From assembly GCA_023014485.1 (NCBI GenBank), contig JAJOZX010009478.1, positions 18,501-82,500 of the forward strand: 64,000 nt of DNA, given 5' to 3'. Source of the stretch: Bathynomus jamesi (Eukaryota; Arthropoda; Malacostraca; Isopoda; Cirolanidae). Position 1 is the first letter of the stretch. Every line of letters starts with the position of its first letter. The position numbers and the translations under genes are program-made. Of the stretch, positions 22,901-35,562 are shown piece after piece. The notes below the pieces were generated by a model, which did no database searches, had not been told where the DNA came from, and saw only the letters and a list, made by a program, of their open reading frames with translations.

Positions 22901-24577
22901 AGAATTACGTAATCGATGATGTATAGACCTGTCGTCTAGTGTGTATTTGGGTGTATTAGGTGCAAAGTGTGCATTTTATAATTTCGAGACACAGATTAGC
23001 TGATAGGGTTGTTCAAGTAACTGAATAAATGCATGAGCAAGATATATTAGAAAGCAAAAATGATTAAGACTAAATAGCATAGTTTGCACTTACGTAATGA
23101 AATAGTTTTATTGTGATATTCAATGATTTTAGCATAAGGTTTGTATGTATATATAGTATATATAGTGTGCATACATGCGTTTTTATTGACTGTTATAGGT
23201 ACTTGAAGCTTTTGAATGAACAAAGTTTAAAAATATGTATAATAATTTAAGATGGGTTTAGGGTTATAAAATATTTTAAGTTTAAGTCAATCATTGTTAT
23301 TATTATTATTATTATTATTATAAAATCTTTTAAGTTCAAGGTAGTATTTAAGTATTTAATTAAATCAGTTACACGAATTAAGGTAATAAAAAAAGACGTA
23401 CTTAGAAGACCTTACGAGTAATGACAGTAACTCTCACGGTTTTAAAATTGAATTTCGACAAACAATTAAATTCGACTACTAAAATTCATAACCATATACT
23501 GTAGTAGTATGTCAATTTGACTATAATTTTCGTTTGATACCTTACAAATGGTACAATAACAATTTAAGGACAGTTACTCACGATTAATTGAACAAAAAAA
23601 TTAAAAATACAAATTAAGAATAGAGATCAATTATGCATTTTAATGAGCTAACATAATGTTATAATATTCTTAAAAATAAAAGTAAATCGAACCATAGATG
23701 AATTTCGGCGAAGAATAAAAAGTTATTGAAATGGAAGGAAAGCATTTCGAACAATCTTTTCTTTTAATAATTTCAGGTAAATTTTCCATTAAAAATTATT
23801 TTTATATAATAAAAAAATATATTAAAAAGGTTTAATAATTTTTGCATGTTAAGTAGAAAAATTATACTCTCGTTGAATGTTGATAGAATTTGAATTATTT
23901 GATATTTTGGTCTGAAAACTTGTTTGCATATGATAAATACATGTTTTATTGTGTAGAAGTTTTATTAAAATTAAATGACAAAAAACAAAAAGACAACAAC
24001 TGAAATTTAGGGTATGTGCGATCATACGGGGGAATTGAGTGACTAAGCAGGGGGTATAAGTTTGAAATTGACAATACGTCTTTCGTGAGCACTTTGCTCT
24101 TTAAAAAAAGATTGCTTGTCACACTACTTAAAAATTAAAAAAAGTTCAACAAACGGAGGGACGGCATGTTCCTCATATACATTACAATAATTACCAAAAT
24201 CGTTACAACCTTTGTAAAAACGGTTTTGTTACAAATAATGAATTTCATAACTCTATATTTATATACGCAAAACTGGCATGAAAAGAAAAGACAAATCGGT
24301 CAATTTCCTTCTCACAACAAAACAAAGAAAGGTTAACTAAAGACGCAACCCTGTCAATTCAGGTTGAATTAAATTCTCTTTTACAACACAAAAAAAGGTT
24401 GAATTAAATTCTTAACTTAAATTTTTCTTAAATTAAATTCTCTTAAATTACAAAGAAAAAGTTGAATTCAATTGACTGCATTGAAAACTAACTTGGGGCT
24501 CGAAATAAAATGACTTGGGACTTGGAATACTTGGGACTCGGAATACTTGGAATAATACTGACTTGGAAGAAAACTGT

Positions 24578-24675
24578 GACTTGAAAAATAACTTCGACTT
24601 GAAAAATAACTTCGACTTGAAAAATAACTTCGACTTGAAAAATAACTTCGACTTGAAAAATAACTTCGACTTGAA
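24578..24675. repeat. 18-bp minisatellite, 5 copies (unit 5)
   Basis: Five perfect copies plus a partial, as in unit 1 and unit 9 of the other four-unit blocks. Confidence 0.95.
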
Positions 24676-24702
24676 CTCTCTAACTTCAAATAAAACTCTC
24701 TG

Positions 24703-25159
24703 ACTTGAACTCTATCAAGTATTTCTATAAATCTCTGGGGCGGTTGCCCGTCTTGGCGCAACCTTCTGACTTGACCTCTTATCAAGTATTCTGAAACTGT
24801 CTGACTTCAAATAAAACTCTGACTTGAGCTCTATCAAGTATTTCTATAAAAATCTCTGGGGCGGTTGTCCATCTTGGCCCAACCTTCTGACTTGACCTCT
24901 TATCAAGTATTCTGAAACTAACGTGAAATTAACTGAAAATGGAAAATGACTGCAATTGATCTCTATTCAAGTGGAGACGATTAACCTCTGTTTTGGTTGA
25001 CCCTCTTGGTGAAACCGACTTACTTGAAATGCAATCAAGTATCTCTATAACTTAAACTGTCTAACTTGAAATTAACTGAAAATGGAAAATGACTGCACTT
25101 GATCTCTATTCAAGTGGAGACGATTAACCTCTGTTTTGGTTGACCCTCTTGGTGCAACC
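24703..25159. repeat. Hairpin domain (unit 5)
   Basis: Four modules. 'tgcaattgat' replaces 'tgcacttgat', weakening the third module's first stem, and 'ggtgaaacc' breaks its GGTTG/CAACC stem. Units 8 and 9 share the first change; the second change, or a shortened form of it, is in units 7-10 and 12. Confidence 0.78.
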
Positions 25160-28100
25160 TTCTGACTTCAGAAACTCACTTCAAAAAATGACTTCAAAAA
25201 TGACTTCAAAAAATGACTTCAAAATTACTTCAAGTATCTCTCTAAATCTATAAACTCTCTGTAAATTCTCTCTCTTTCTTAATTTGCAAGTGAATTCAAT
25301 TCAGTAATTGAAAAAATTTGCAAACAAAAAAAAAAAAAAAATGTAAACAATATTTCATTCTAATGTACGGGAAGGTACATAAAATAAAATTATTCTATAC
25401 TGAATATAACAGTGAAAATAACTCTCTGAAATTAACTCTCTTTGAAATTAACTCTCTTTGAAATTAACTCTCTTGAAATTAACTCTCTTGAAATTAACTC
25501 TCTTTGAAATTAACTGTTTCAATAAAAACAAATGTATCACTGGTGTCTGAAGTGTTCACTGTGTTTTGTGTTAAATTCTGGATCCATACTAAATATTAAC
25601 TGTTAATAATACGGACTTTTCAAGTGTTTATAAATTTCTTAAAAACAAACAAACTCTGTACTTAACAAAATTTTCCACGGGCGAAATCCTCAGAGACGTG
25701 TCCTGAAGACGTCTTCCTGGCTACTTCTTCTTGGATGAAAACTAGGCGTGGAGAACTTGGAGTCGTGAGACACCGGTTCAAGGGTGGATGTTACGAACTA
25801 GAAGTCGTGACACGCTGGTCAACTGGTTTTATCCTGATGCAGGGTAATTTCTATCTTGGCCAAAGAGTGGCCTCTTGTTAAAATCTTCTTGTTAAAATCG
25901 TCTTGTTAAAATTTTCTTGTTAAAATCTGTTAAGATCCTGGTAAAGGGTCGCCAGTTGTTAACCCCTCCGTCTATGGCCCTGAGTCGGTTCGGAATCGAC
26001 GGGGGTTCTGGTAAGGAGGCAAGCAACGAATATTTCTTCTATAACATTCTAATTCTTTTCGGTCGCCTCTGGTTAAACTCTTGGCTACAGACTCGCCAGA
26101 CTGTTATGCCAATATCTTCTATGGTGCTTGGGTTGTCTCTTAATTTGGGCAAAGGGTCGCCAATTTTTAATTCTTCTCTTGCTATAATACTCTGATACTT
26201 TCTCTTGGTACTAAAATTATCGACTTTTCTGACTAAGTTCTTCTGAAGAGAGCACGGCTCGAAGGGGAAAATAAAAGTTTCTCTTACATTTAGTTTACTT
26301 CTCAAATGTACAGGTAGTGCTCTGAATTTACAAGGGTAGAGGTTCGACCTCTTTCGACCATGGCTCAGGCCGGAATCTAAAAAAAACTAAGGAGGCAAGG
26401 GGCCTCTGCCCCCTCCTCGCAGCAAGGCTGCTAACAAGGGAGGCTCGTAATGAAGTGCTCCAATGAAGTACTAATCTGAAGAGCAATAATGAAGAAGTCT
26501 AATGAAGAAGTGCTGTAATTTTACAAGTACATGTATAATATAAACCTAAATGTTGGGGGACGACAGTTGAAGGTTAAGTTCCCCCCCTTTTAAACACATG
26601 ATCAGATGGTTTTGAAAAATTTCAACTAAAAATAATTAAAAAATAAAAATAAAAACTAATCGTATATTTTTGCCGAATCTTCATTTCTGAAGGCGATATC
26701 ATTTCGTAATAGTACACATAAGTACAAATTAAGTACACGACTGAGTACGTATTAATTTTGGTTCATTACAATTACGATTACAATTATGGATTACTTCATA
26801 TTCACTTATTGTTTAATTACACTTCCATTTTAAAGTACATTGTTACATTACCGTATATATTAAATCATTACAGTTAATTACAGTTTCAATGAAGTACATT
26901 ACGTCGTTTACCATTCTTACAGTGTTTTTATATATTTATATATGGTTATACTATATGGTTATACTAGATGGTTATACTAGATGGTTATACTAGATGGTTA
27001 TTATATATGGTTATTAGTACAACACAAGTACATGAGACATGACACACATGATATAACATAATATGTTATAATATGTTATAAATTTGAAATCAGAGCGAGA
27101 GGACGAATTTTTATCTTTGAAGCGTTCGAATCTGTCGTCGTGAGCGGAATTCGATCTTAGTAAGCATTTATGAATATCTTGAGGGGTGAACGCACTTGAA
27201 AAAAAATAATAAAAAAAACAATACGAGAACGAATTTTTGCGTTTTCGAACGAAGGCCTAAAGTTTCGCGCTTCACAAATTGACTCGAGTAAAAAATGAAT
27301 ATTTAATAAAATTTATATAGGATAATGATCACGGGGAATTAATGACGGGAAAACGTGACGTATGGATGAATATGGTTGAATAATAATGTTTATACTACAT
27401 AACACCACAACCTTATTACTAAAGAATTTACCATACATTGAATACGGAAGATGTCCAAATACTAAGAACGTGATTCAGTGTACAAAGTATGGGAAACGTA
27501 AAGAGAATAAAGTTATTTTATGACGTCATAGTGTATAAGTCATTATTAGAAAAGATGAATTAGAGAAATACAGTAATGAATAAAGAAGTATAAATCGAAA
27601 TTCTATCCAAAACTCGCTTAGGCGATTTTGGTTTCTTATGTAAAAATGGACATTGCACATAAAAACTATACAAACATAATTACTGCATGAAGACAATGAA
27701 TCCATATAATGATGGTATTTGAATTGTTCATTGTTCACTTTTTACAGTGTTTCCCCCTCCAAAATGGTATTAATACAATAATATAATACAATTAATACAA
27801 TACAAATGAGAAAATAACATCCTAACAGGGTACCATTAATACAATACAATGAGAAAATAACATCCTAACTACTTCAAGTTAGATGACGAATTTTTCTTTA
27901 CATTACAAATTTTTATACAGAACAAGTGTTATTATATAATATAAAAAAAATTCAAAGGTTAATACTTTAATTTTAGACAAACAATTAAGTTAGACAAACA
28001 ATGATATGGTTAAAATTTTTTACCAAATTTTATTTTTTTCTGTGGGTATAAATTATGTACATAATGAATAGAGTAGATAAAAGGGAAAAATGTAAATCGT

Positions 28101-29818
28101 ACAATCTATAAGTTAATTTTTATTGACTAGTGTAGGTAAAAATAGAATTACGTAATCGATGATGTATAGACCTGTCGTCTAGTGTGTATTTGGGTGTATT
28201 AGGTGCAAAGTGTGCATTTTATAATTTCGAGACACAGATTAGCTGATAGGGTTGTTCAAGTAACTGAATAAATGCATGAGCAAGATATATTAGAAAGCAA
28301 AAATGATTAAGACTAAATAGCATAGTTTGCACTTACGTAATGAAATAGTTTTATTGTGATATTCAATGATTTTAGCATAAGGTTTGTATGTATATATAGT
28401 ATATATAGTGTGCATACATGCGTTTTTATTGACTGTTATAGGTACTTGGAAGCTTTTTGAATGAACAAAGTTTAAAAATAATGTATAATAATTTAAGATG
28501 GGTTTAGGGTTATAAATATTTTAAGTTTAAGTCAATCATTGTTATTATTATTATTATTATTATTATAAAATCTTTTAAGTTCAAGGTATTTAAGTATTTA
28601 ATTAAATCAGTTACACGAATTAAGGTAATAAAAAACGTACTTAGAAGACCTTACGAGTAATGACAGTAACTCTCACGGTTTTAAATTGAATTTCGACAAA
28701 CAATTAAATTCGACTACTAAAATTCATAACCATATACTGTAGTAGTATGTCAATTTGACTATAATTTTCGTTTGATACCTTACAAATGGTACAATAACAA
28801 TTTAAGGACAGTTACTCACGATTAATTGAACAATATAAAATTAAAAATACAAATTAAGAATAGAGATCAATTATGCATTTTAATGAGCTAACATAATTTT
28901 ATAATATTCTTAAAAATAAAAGTGAATCGAACCATAGATGAATTTCGGCCAAGAATAAAAAAGTTATTGAAATGGAAGGAAAGCATTTCGAACAATCTTT
29001 TCTTTTAATAATTTCAGGTAAATTTTCCATTAAAAATTATTTTTATATAATAAAAAAATATATTAAAAAGGTTTAATAATTTTTGCATGTTAAGTAGAAA
29101 AATTATACTCTTTCGTTGAATGTTGATAGAATTTGAATTATTTGATATTTTGGTCTGAAAACTTGTTTGCATATGATAATACATATGTTTTATTGTGTAG
29201 AAGTTTTATTAAAATTAAATGACAAAAAAGAACAAACAACTGAAATTTAGGGTATGTGCGATCATACGGGGGAATTGAGTGACTAAGCAGGGGTATAAGT
29301 TTGAAATTGACAATACGTCTTTCGTGAGCACTTTGCTCTTTAAAAAAAAGATTGCTTGTCACACTACTTAAAAATTAAAAAAAGTTCAACAAACGGAGGG
29401 ACGGCATGTTCCTCATATACATTACAATAATTACCAAAATCGTTACAACCTTTGTAAAAACGGTTTTGTTACAAATAATGAATTTCATAACTCTATATTT
29501 ATATACGCAAAACTGGCATGAAAAGAAAAGACAAATCGGTCAATTTCCTTCTCACAACAAAACAAAGAAAGGTTAACTAAAGACGCAACCCTGTCAATTC
29601 AGGTTGAATTAAATTCTCTTTTACAACACAAAAAAAGGTTGAATTAAATTCTTAACTTAAATTTTTCTTAAATTAAATTCTCTTAAATTACAAAGAAAAA
29701 GTTGAATTCAATTGACTGCATTGAAAACTAACTTGGGGCTCGAAATAAAAATGACTTGGGACTTGGAATACTTGGGACTCGGAATACTTGGAATAATACT
29801 GACTTGGAAGAAAACTGT

Positions 29819-29879
29819 GACTTGAAAAATAACTTCGACTTGAAAAATACTTCGACTTGAAAAATAACTTCGACTTGAA
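29819..29879. repeat. 18-bp minisatellite, 3 copies (unit 6)
   Basis: Three copies, the second with one base missing; the same count as unit 2. Confidence 0.94.
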
Positions 29880-29905
29880 CTCTCTAACTTCAAATAAACT
29901 CTCTG

Positions 29906-30361
29906 ACTTGAACTCTATCAAGTATTTCTATAAATCTCTGGGGCGGTTGCCCGTCTTGGCGCAACCTTCTGACTTGACCTCTTATCAAGTATTCTGAAAC
30001 TGTCTGACTTCAAATAAAACTCTGACTTGAGCTCTATCAAGTATTTCTATAAAAATCTCTGGGGCGGTTGTCCATCTTGGCGCAACCTTCTGACTTGACC
30101 TCTTATCAAGTATTCTGAACTAACGTGAAATTAACTGAAAATGGAAAATGACTGCACTTGATCTCTATTCAAGTGGAGACGATTAACCTCTGTTTTGGTT
30201 GACCCTCTTGGTGCAACCGACTTACTTGAAATGCAATCAAGTATCTCTATAACTTAAACTGTCTAACTTGAAATTAACTGAAAATGGAAAATGACTGCAC
30301 TTGATCTCTATTCAAGTGGAGACGATTAACCTCTGTTTTGGTTGACCCTCTTGGTGCAACC
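29906..30361. repeat. Hairpin domain (unit 6)
   Basis: Four modules with all stems intact, as in unit 2. Confidence 0.8.
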
Positions 30362-33300
30362 TTCTGACCTCAAAAACTGACTTCAAAAACTGACTTCAAA
30401 AATGACTTCAAAAAATGACTTCAAATTACTTCAAGTATCTCTATAAATCTATAAACTCTCTGTAAATTCTCTCTCTTTCTTAATTTGCAAGTGAATTCAA
30501 TTCAGTAATTGAAAAAAATTTGCAAAAAAAAAAAAAAAAAATGTAAACAATATTTCATTCTAATGTACGGGAAGGTACATAAAATAAAATTATTCTATAC
30601 TGAATATAACAGTGAAAATAACTCTTGAATTAACTCTCTTTGAAATTAACTCTCTTTGAAATTAACTCTCTTGAAATTAACTCTCTTGAAATTAACTCTC
30701 TTTGAAATTAACTGTTTCAATAAAAACAAATGTATCACTGGTGTCTGAAGTGTTCACTGTGTTTTGTGTTAAATTCTGGATCCATACTAAATATTAACTG
30801 TTAATAATAAGGACTTTTCAGTGTTTATAATTTCTTAAAAACAAACAAACTCTGTACTTAACAAAATTTTCCACGGGCGAAATCCTCAGAGACGTGTCCT
30901 GAAGACGTCTTCCTGGCTACTTCTTCTTGGATGAAAACTAGGCGTGGAGAACTTGGAGTCGTGACACACCGGTTCAAGGGTGGATGTTACGAACTAGAAG
31001 TCGTGACACGCCGGTCAACTGGTTTTATCCTGATGCAGGGTAATTTCTATCTTGGCCAAAGAGTGGCCTCTTGTTAAAATCTTCTTGTTAAATCTTCTTG
31101 TTAAAATTTTCTTGTTAAAATCTGTTAAGATCCTGGTAAAGGGTCGCCAGTTGTTAACCCCTCCGTCTATGGCCCTGAGTCGGTTCGGAATCGACGGGGG
31201 TTCTGGTAAGGAGGCAAGCAACGAATATTTCTTCTATAACATTCTAATTCTTTTCGGTCGCCTCTGGTTAAACTCTTGGCTACAGACTCGCCAGACTGTT
31301 ATGCCAATATCTTCTATGGTGCTTGGGTTGTCTCTTAATTTGGGCAAAGGGTCGCCAATTTTTAATTCTTCTCTTGCTATAATACTCTGATACTTTCTCT
31401 TGGTACTAAAATTATCGACTTTTCTGACTAAGTTCTTCTGAAGAGAGCACGGCTCGAAGGGGAAAATAAAAAGTTTCTCTTACATTTAGTTTACTTCTCA
31501 AAATGTACAGGTAGTGCTCTGAATTTACAAGGGTAGAGGTTCGACCTCTTTCGACCATGGCTCAGGCCGGAATCTAAAAAAAACTAAGGAGGCAAGGGGC
31601 CTCTGCCCCTCCTCGCAGCAAGGCTGCTAACAGGGAGGCTCGTAATGAAGTGCTCCAATGAAGTACTAATCTGAAGAGCAATAATGAAGAAGTCTAATGA
31701 AGAAGTGCTGTAATTTTACAAGTACATGTATAATATAAACCTAAATGTTGGGGGACGACAGTTGAAGGTTAAGTTCCCCCCCTTTTAAACACATGATCAG
31801 ATGGTTTGAAAAATTTCAACTAAAAATAATTAAAAAAATAAAAATAAAACTAATCGTATATTTTTGCCGAATCTTCATTTCTGAAGGCGATATCATTTCG
31901 TAATAGTACACATAAGTACAAATTAAGTACACGACTGAGTACGTATTAATTTTGGTTCATTACAATTACGATTACAATTATGGATTACTTCATATTCACT
32001 TATTGTTTAATTACACTTCCATTTTAAAGTACATTGTTACATTACCGTATATATTAAATCATTACAGTTAATTACAGTTTCAATGAGTACATTACGTCGT
32101 TTACCATTCTTACAGTGTTTTTATATATTTATATATGGTTATACTATATGGTTATACTAGATGGTTATACTAGATGGTTATACTAGATGGTTATTATATA
32201 TGGTTATTAGTACAACACAAGTACATGAGACATGACACACATGATATAACATAATATGTTATAATATGTTATAATTTGAAATCAGAGCGAGAGGACGAAT
32301 TTTTATCTTTGAAGCGTTCGAATCTGTCGTCGTGAGCGGAATTCGATCTTAGTAAGCATTTATGAATATCTTGAGGGTGAACGCACTTGAAAAAAAATAA
32401 TAAAAAAAACAAATACGAGAACGAATTTTTGCGTTTTCGAACGAAGGCCTAAGTTTCGCGCTTCACAATTGACTCGAGTAAAAATGAATATTTAATAAAA
32501 TTTATATAGGATAATGATCACGGGGAATTAATGACGGGAAAACGTGACGTATGGATGAATATGGTTGAATAATAATGTTTATACTACATAACACCACAAC
32601 CTTATTACTAAAGAATTTACCATACATTGAATACGGAAGATGTCCAAATACTAAGAACGTGATTCAGTGTACAAAGTATGGGAAACGTAAAGAGAATAAA
32701 GTTATTTTATGACGTCATAGTGTATAAGTCATTATTAGAAAAGATGAATTAGAGAAATACAGTAATGAATAAAGAAGTATAAATCGAAATTCTATCCAAA
32801 ACTCGCTTAGGCGATTTTGGTTTCTTATGTAAAAATGGACATTGGCACATAAAAACTATACAAACATAATTACTGCATGAAGACAATGAATCCATATAAT
32901 GATGGTATTTGAATTGTTCATTGTTCACTTTTTACAGTGTTTCCCCCTCCAAAATGGTATTAATACAATAATATAATACATTAATACAATACAAATGAGA
33001 AAATAACATCCTAACAGGGTACCATTAATACAATACAATGAGAAAATAACATCCTAACTACTTCAAGTTAGATGACGAATTTTTCTTTACATTACAAATT
33101 TTTATACAGAACAAGTGTTATTATATAATATAAAAAAAAATTCAAAGGTTAATACTTTAATTTTAGACAAACAATTAAGTTAGACAAACAATGATATGGT
33201 TAAAATTTTTTACCAAATTTTATTTTTTTCTGTGGGTATAAATTATGTACATAATGAATAGAGTAGATAAAAGGGAAAAATGTAAATCGTACAATCTATA

Positions 33301-35010
33301 AGTTAATTTTTATTGACTAGTGTAGGTAAAAATAGAATTACGTAATCGATGATGTATAGACCTGTCGTCTAGTGTGTATTTGGGTGTATTAGGTGCAAAG
33401 TGTGCATTTTATAATTTCGAGACACAGATTAGCTGATAGGGTTGTTCAAGTAACTGAATAAATGCATGAGCAAGATATATTAGAAAGCAAAAATGATTAA
33501 GACTAAATAGCATAGTTTGCACTTACGTAATGAAATAGTTTTATTGTGATATTCAATGATTTTAGCATAAGGTTTGTATGTATATATAGTATATATAGTG
33601 TGCATACATGCGTTTTTATTGACTGTTATAGGTACTTGGAAGCTTTTTGAATGAACAAAGTTTAAAAATAATGTATAATAATTTAAGATGGGTTTAGGGT
33701 TATAAAATATTTTAAGTTTAAGTCAATCATTGTTATTATTATTATTATTATTATTATAAAATCTTTTAAGTTCAAGGTAGTATTTAAGTATTTAATTAAA
33801 TCAGTTACACGAATTAAGGTAATAAAAAAAGACGTACTTAGAAGACCTTACGAGTAATGACAGTAACTCTCACGGTTTTAAAATTGAATTTCGACACAAT
33901 TAAATTCGACTACTAAAATTCATAACCATATACTGTAGTAGTATGTCAATTTGACTATAATTTTCGTTTGATACCTTACAAATGGTACAATAACAATTTA
34001 AGGACAGTTACTCACGATTAATTGAACAATAAAATTAAAAATACAAATTAAGAATAGAGATCAATTATGCATTTTAATGAGCTAACATAATTTTATAATA
34101 TTCTTAAAAATAAAAGTGAATCGAACCATAGATGAATTTCGGCAAGAATAAAAAAGTTATTGAAATGGAAGGAAAGCATTTCGAACAATCTTTTCTTTTA
34201 ATAATTTCAGGTAAATTTTCCATTAAAAATTTTTTTATAATAAAAAAAATATATTAAAAAGGTTTAATAATTTTTGCATGTTAAGTAGAAAAATTATACT
34301 CTTTCGTTGAATGTTGATAGAATTTGAATTATTTGATATTTTGGTCTGAAAACTTGTTTGCATATGATAAATACATATGTTTTATTGTGTAGAAGTTTTA
34401 TTAAAATTAAATGACAAAAAGAACAAACAACTGAAATTTAGGGTATGTGCGATCATACGGGGGAATTGAGTGACTAAGCAGGGGGTATAAGTTTGAAATT
34501 GACAATACGTCTTTCGTGAGCACTTTGCTCTTTAAAAAAAAGATTGCTTGTCACACTACTTAAAAATTAAAAAAAGTTCAACAAACGGAGGGACGGCATG
34601 TTCCTCATATACATTACAATAATTACCAAAATCGTTACAACCTTTGTAAAAACGGTTTTGTTACAAATAATGAATTTCATAACTCTATATTTATATACGC
34701 AAAACTGGCATGAAAAGAAAAGACAAATCGGTCAATTTCCTTCTCACAACAAAACAAAGAAAGGTTAACTAAAGACGCAACCCTGTCAATTCAGGTTGAA
34801 TTAAATTCTCTTTTACAACACAAAAAAAGGTTGAATTAAATTCTTAACTTAAATTTTTCTTAAATTAAATTCTCTTAAATTACAAAGAAAAAGTTGAATT
34901 CAATTGACTGCATTGAAAACTAACTTGGGGCTCGAAATAAAAATGACTTGGGACTTGGAATACTTGGGACTCGGAATACTTGGAATAATACTGACTTGGA
35001 AGAAAACTGT

Positions 35011-35083
35011 GACTTGAAAAAAACTTCGACTTAAACTTCGACTTGAAAAATAACTTCGACTTGAAAAATAACTTCGACTTGAA
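35011..35083. repeat. 18-bp minisatellite, 4 copies (unit 7)
   Basis: Four copies. The first ('gacttgaaaaaaacttc') and second ('gacttaaacttc') are shortened, the last two perfect; the same count as unit 3. Confidence 0.92.
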
Positions 35084-35110
35084 CTCTCTAACTTCAAATA
35101 AAACTCTCTG

Positions 35111-35562
35111 ACTTGAACTCTATCAAGTATTTCTATAAATCTCTGGGGCGGTTGCCCGTCTTGGCGCAACTTCTGACTTGACCTCTTATCAAGTATTCTG
35201 AAACTGTCTGACTTCAAATAAAACTCTGACTTGAGCTCTATCAAGTATTTCTATAAAAATCTCTGGGCGGTTGTCCATCTTGGCCCAACCTTCTGACTTG
35301 ACCTCTTATCAAGTATTCTGAAACTAACGTGAAATTAACTGAAATGGAAAATGACTGCACTTGATCTCTATTCAAGTGGAGACGATTAACTCTGTTTTGG
35401 TTGACCCTCTTGGTGAAACCGACTTACTTGAAATGCAATCAAGTATCTCTATAACTTAAACTGTCTAACTTGAAATTAACTGAAAATGGAAAATGACTGC
35501 ACTTGATCTCTATTCAAGTGGAGACGATTAACCTCTGTTTTGGTTGACCCTCTTGGTGCAAC
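35111..35562. repeat. Hairpin domain (unit 7)
   Basis: Four modules. The first G stem loses a base ('gcgcaactt'), 'ggtgaaacc' affects the third G stem, and the last CAACC is CAAC. Confidence 0.77.

Larger units (their letters stand above)
20921..26134. repeat. Macrosatellite unit 5 (5214 bp)
   Basis: Fifth copy and the first of the second four-unit block. The first 2 kb continue the patch of dense single-base deletions; the rest is clean. It has five 18-bp copies and an A-type spacer near 23590. It has the variants 'ataatgtt' near 23653, 'tgcaattgat' near 24952, 'cttcagaaactcactt' near 25166, GAGACACC near 25767 and GCTGG near 25813. Units 8 and 9 share most of the late variants, and none of units 1-4 has 'cttcagaaactcactt'. 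Confidence 0.97.
26135..31329. repeat. Macrosatellite unit 6 (5195 bp)
   Basis: Sixth copy and the shortest. It has three 18-bp copies and the full B haplotype: 'gaacaatataaaatt' near 28828, 'gtgaatcg', 'cggccaag', 'ctctttcg', 'catatg'. It has the same missing base in 'ggacattgcac' near 27651, the same loss of C before the poly(A) tract (30521 onward) and the same 'ttttcagtg' as unit 2. It is the closest relative of unit 2, four units away. Confidence 0.97.
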
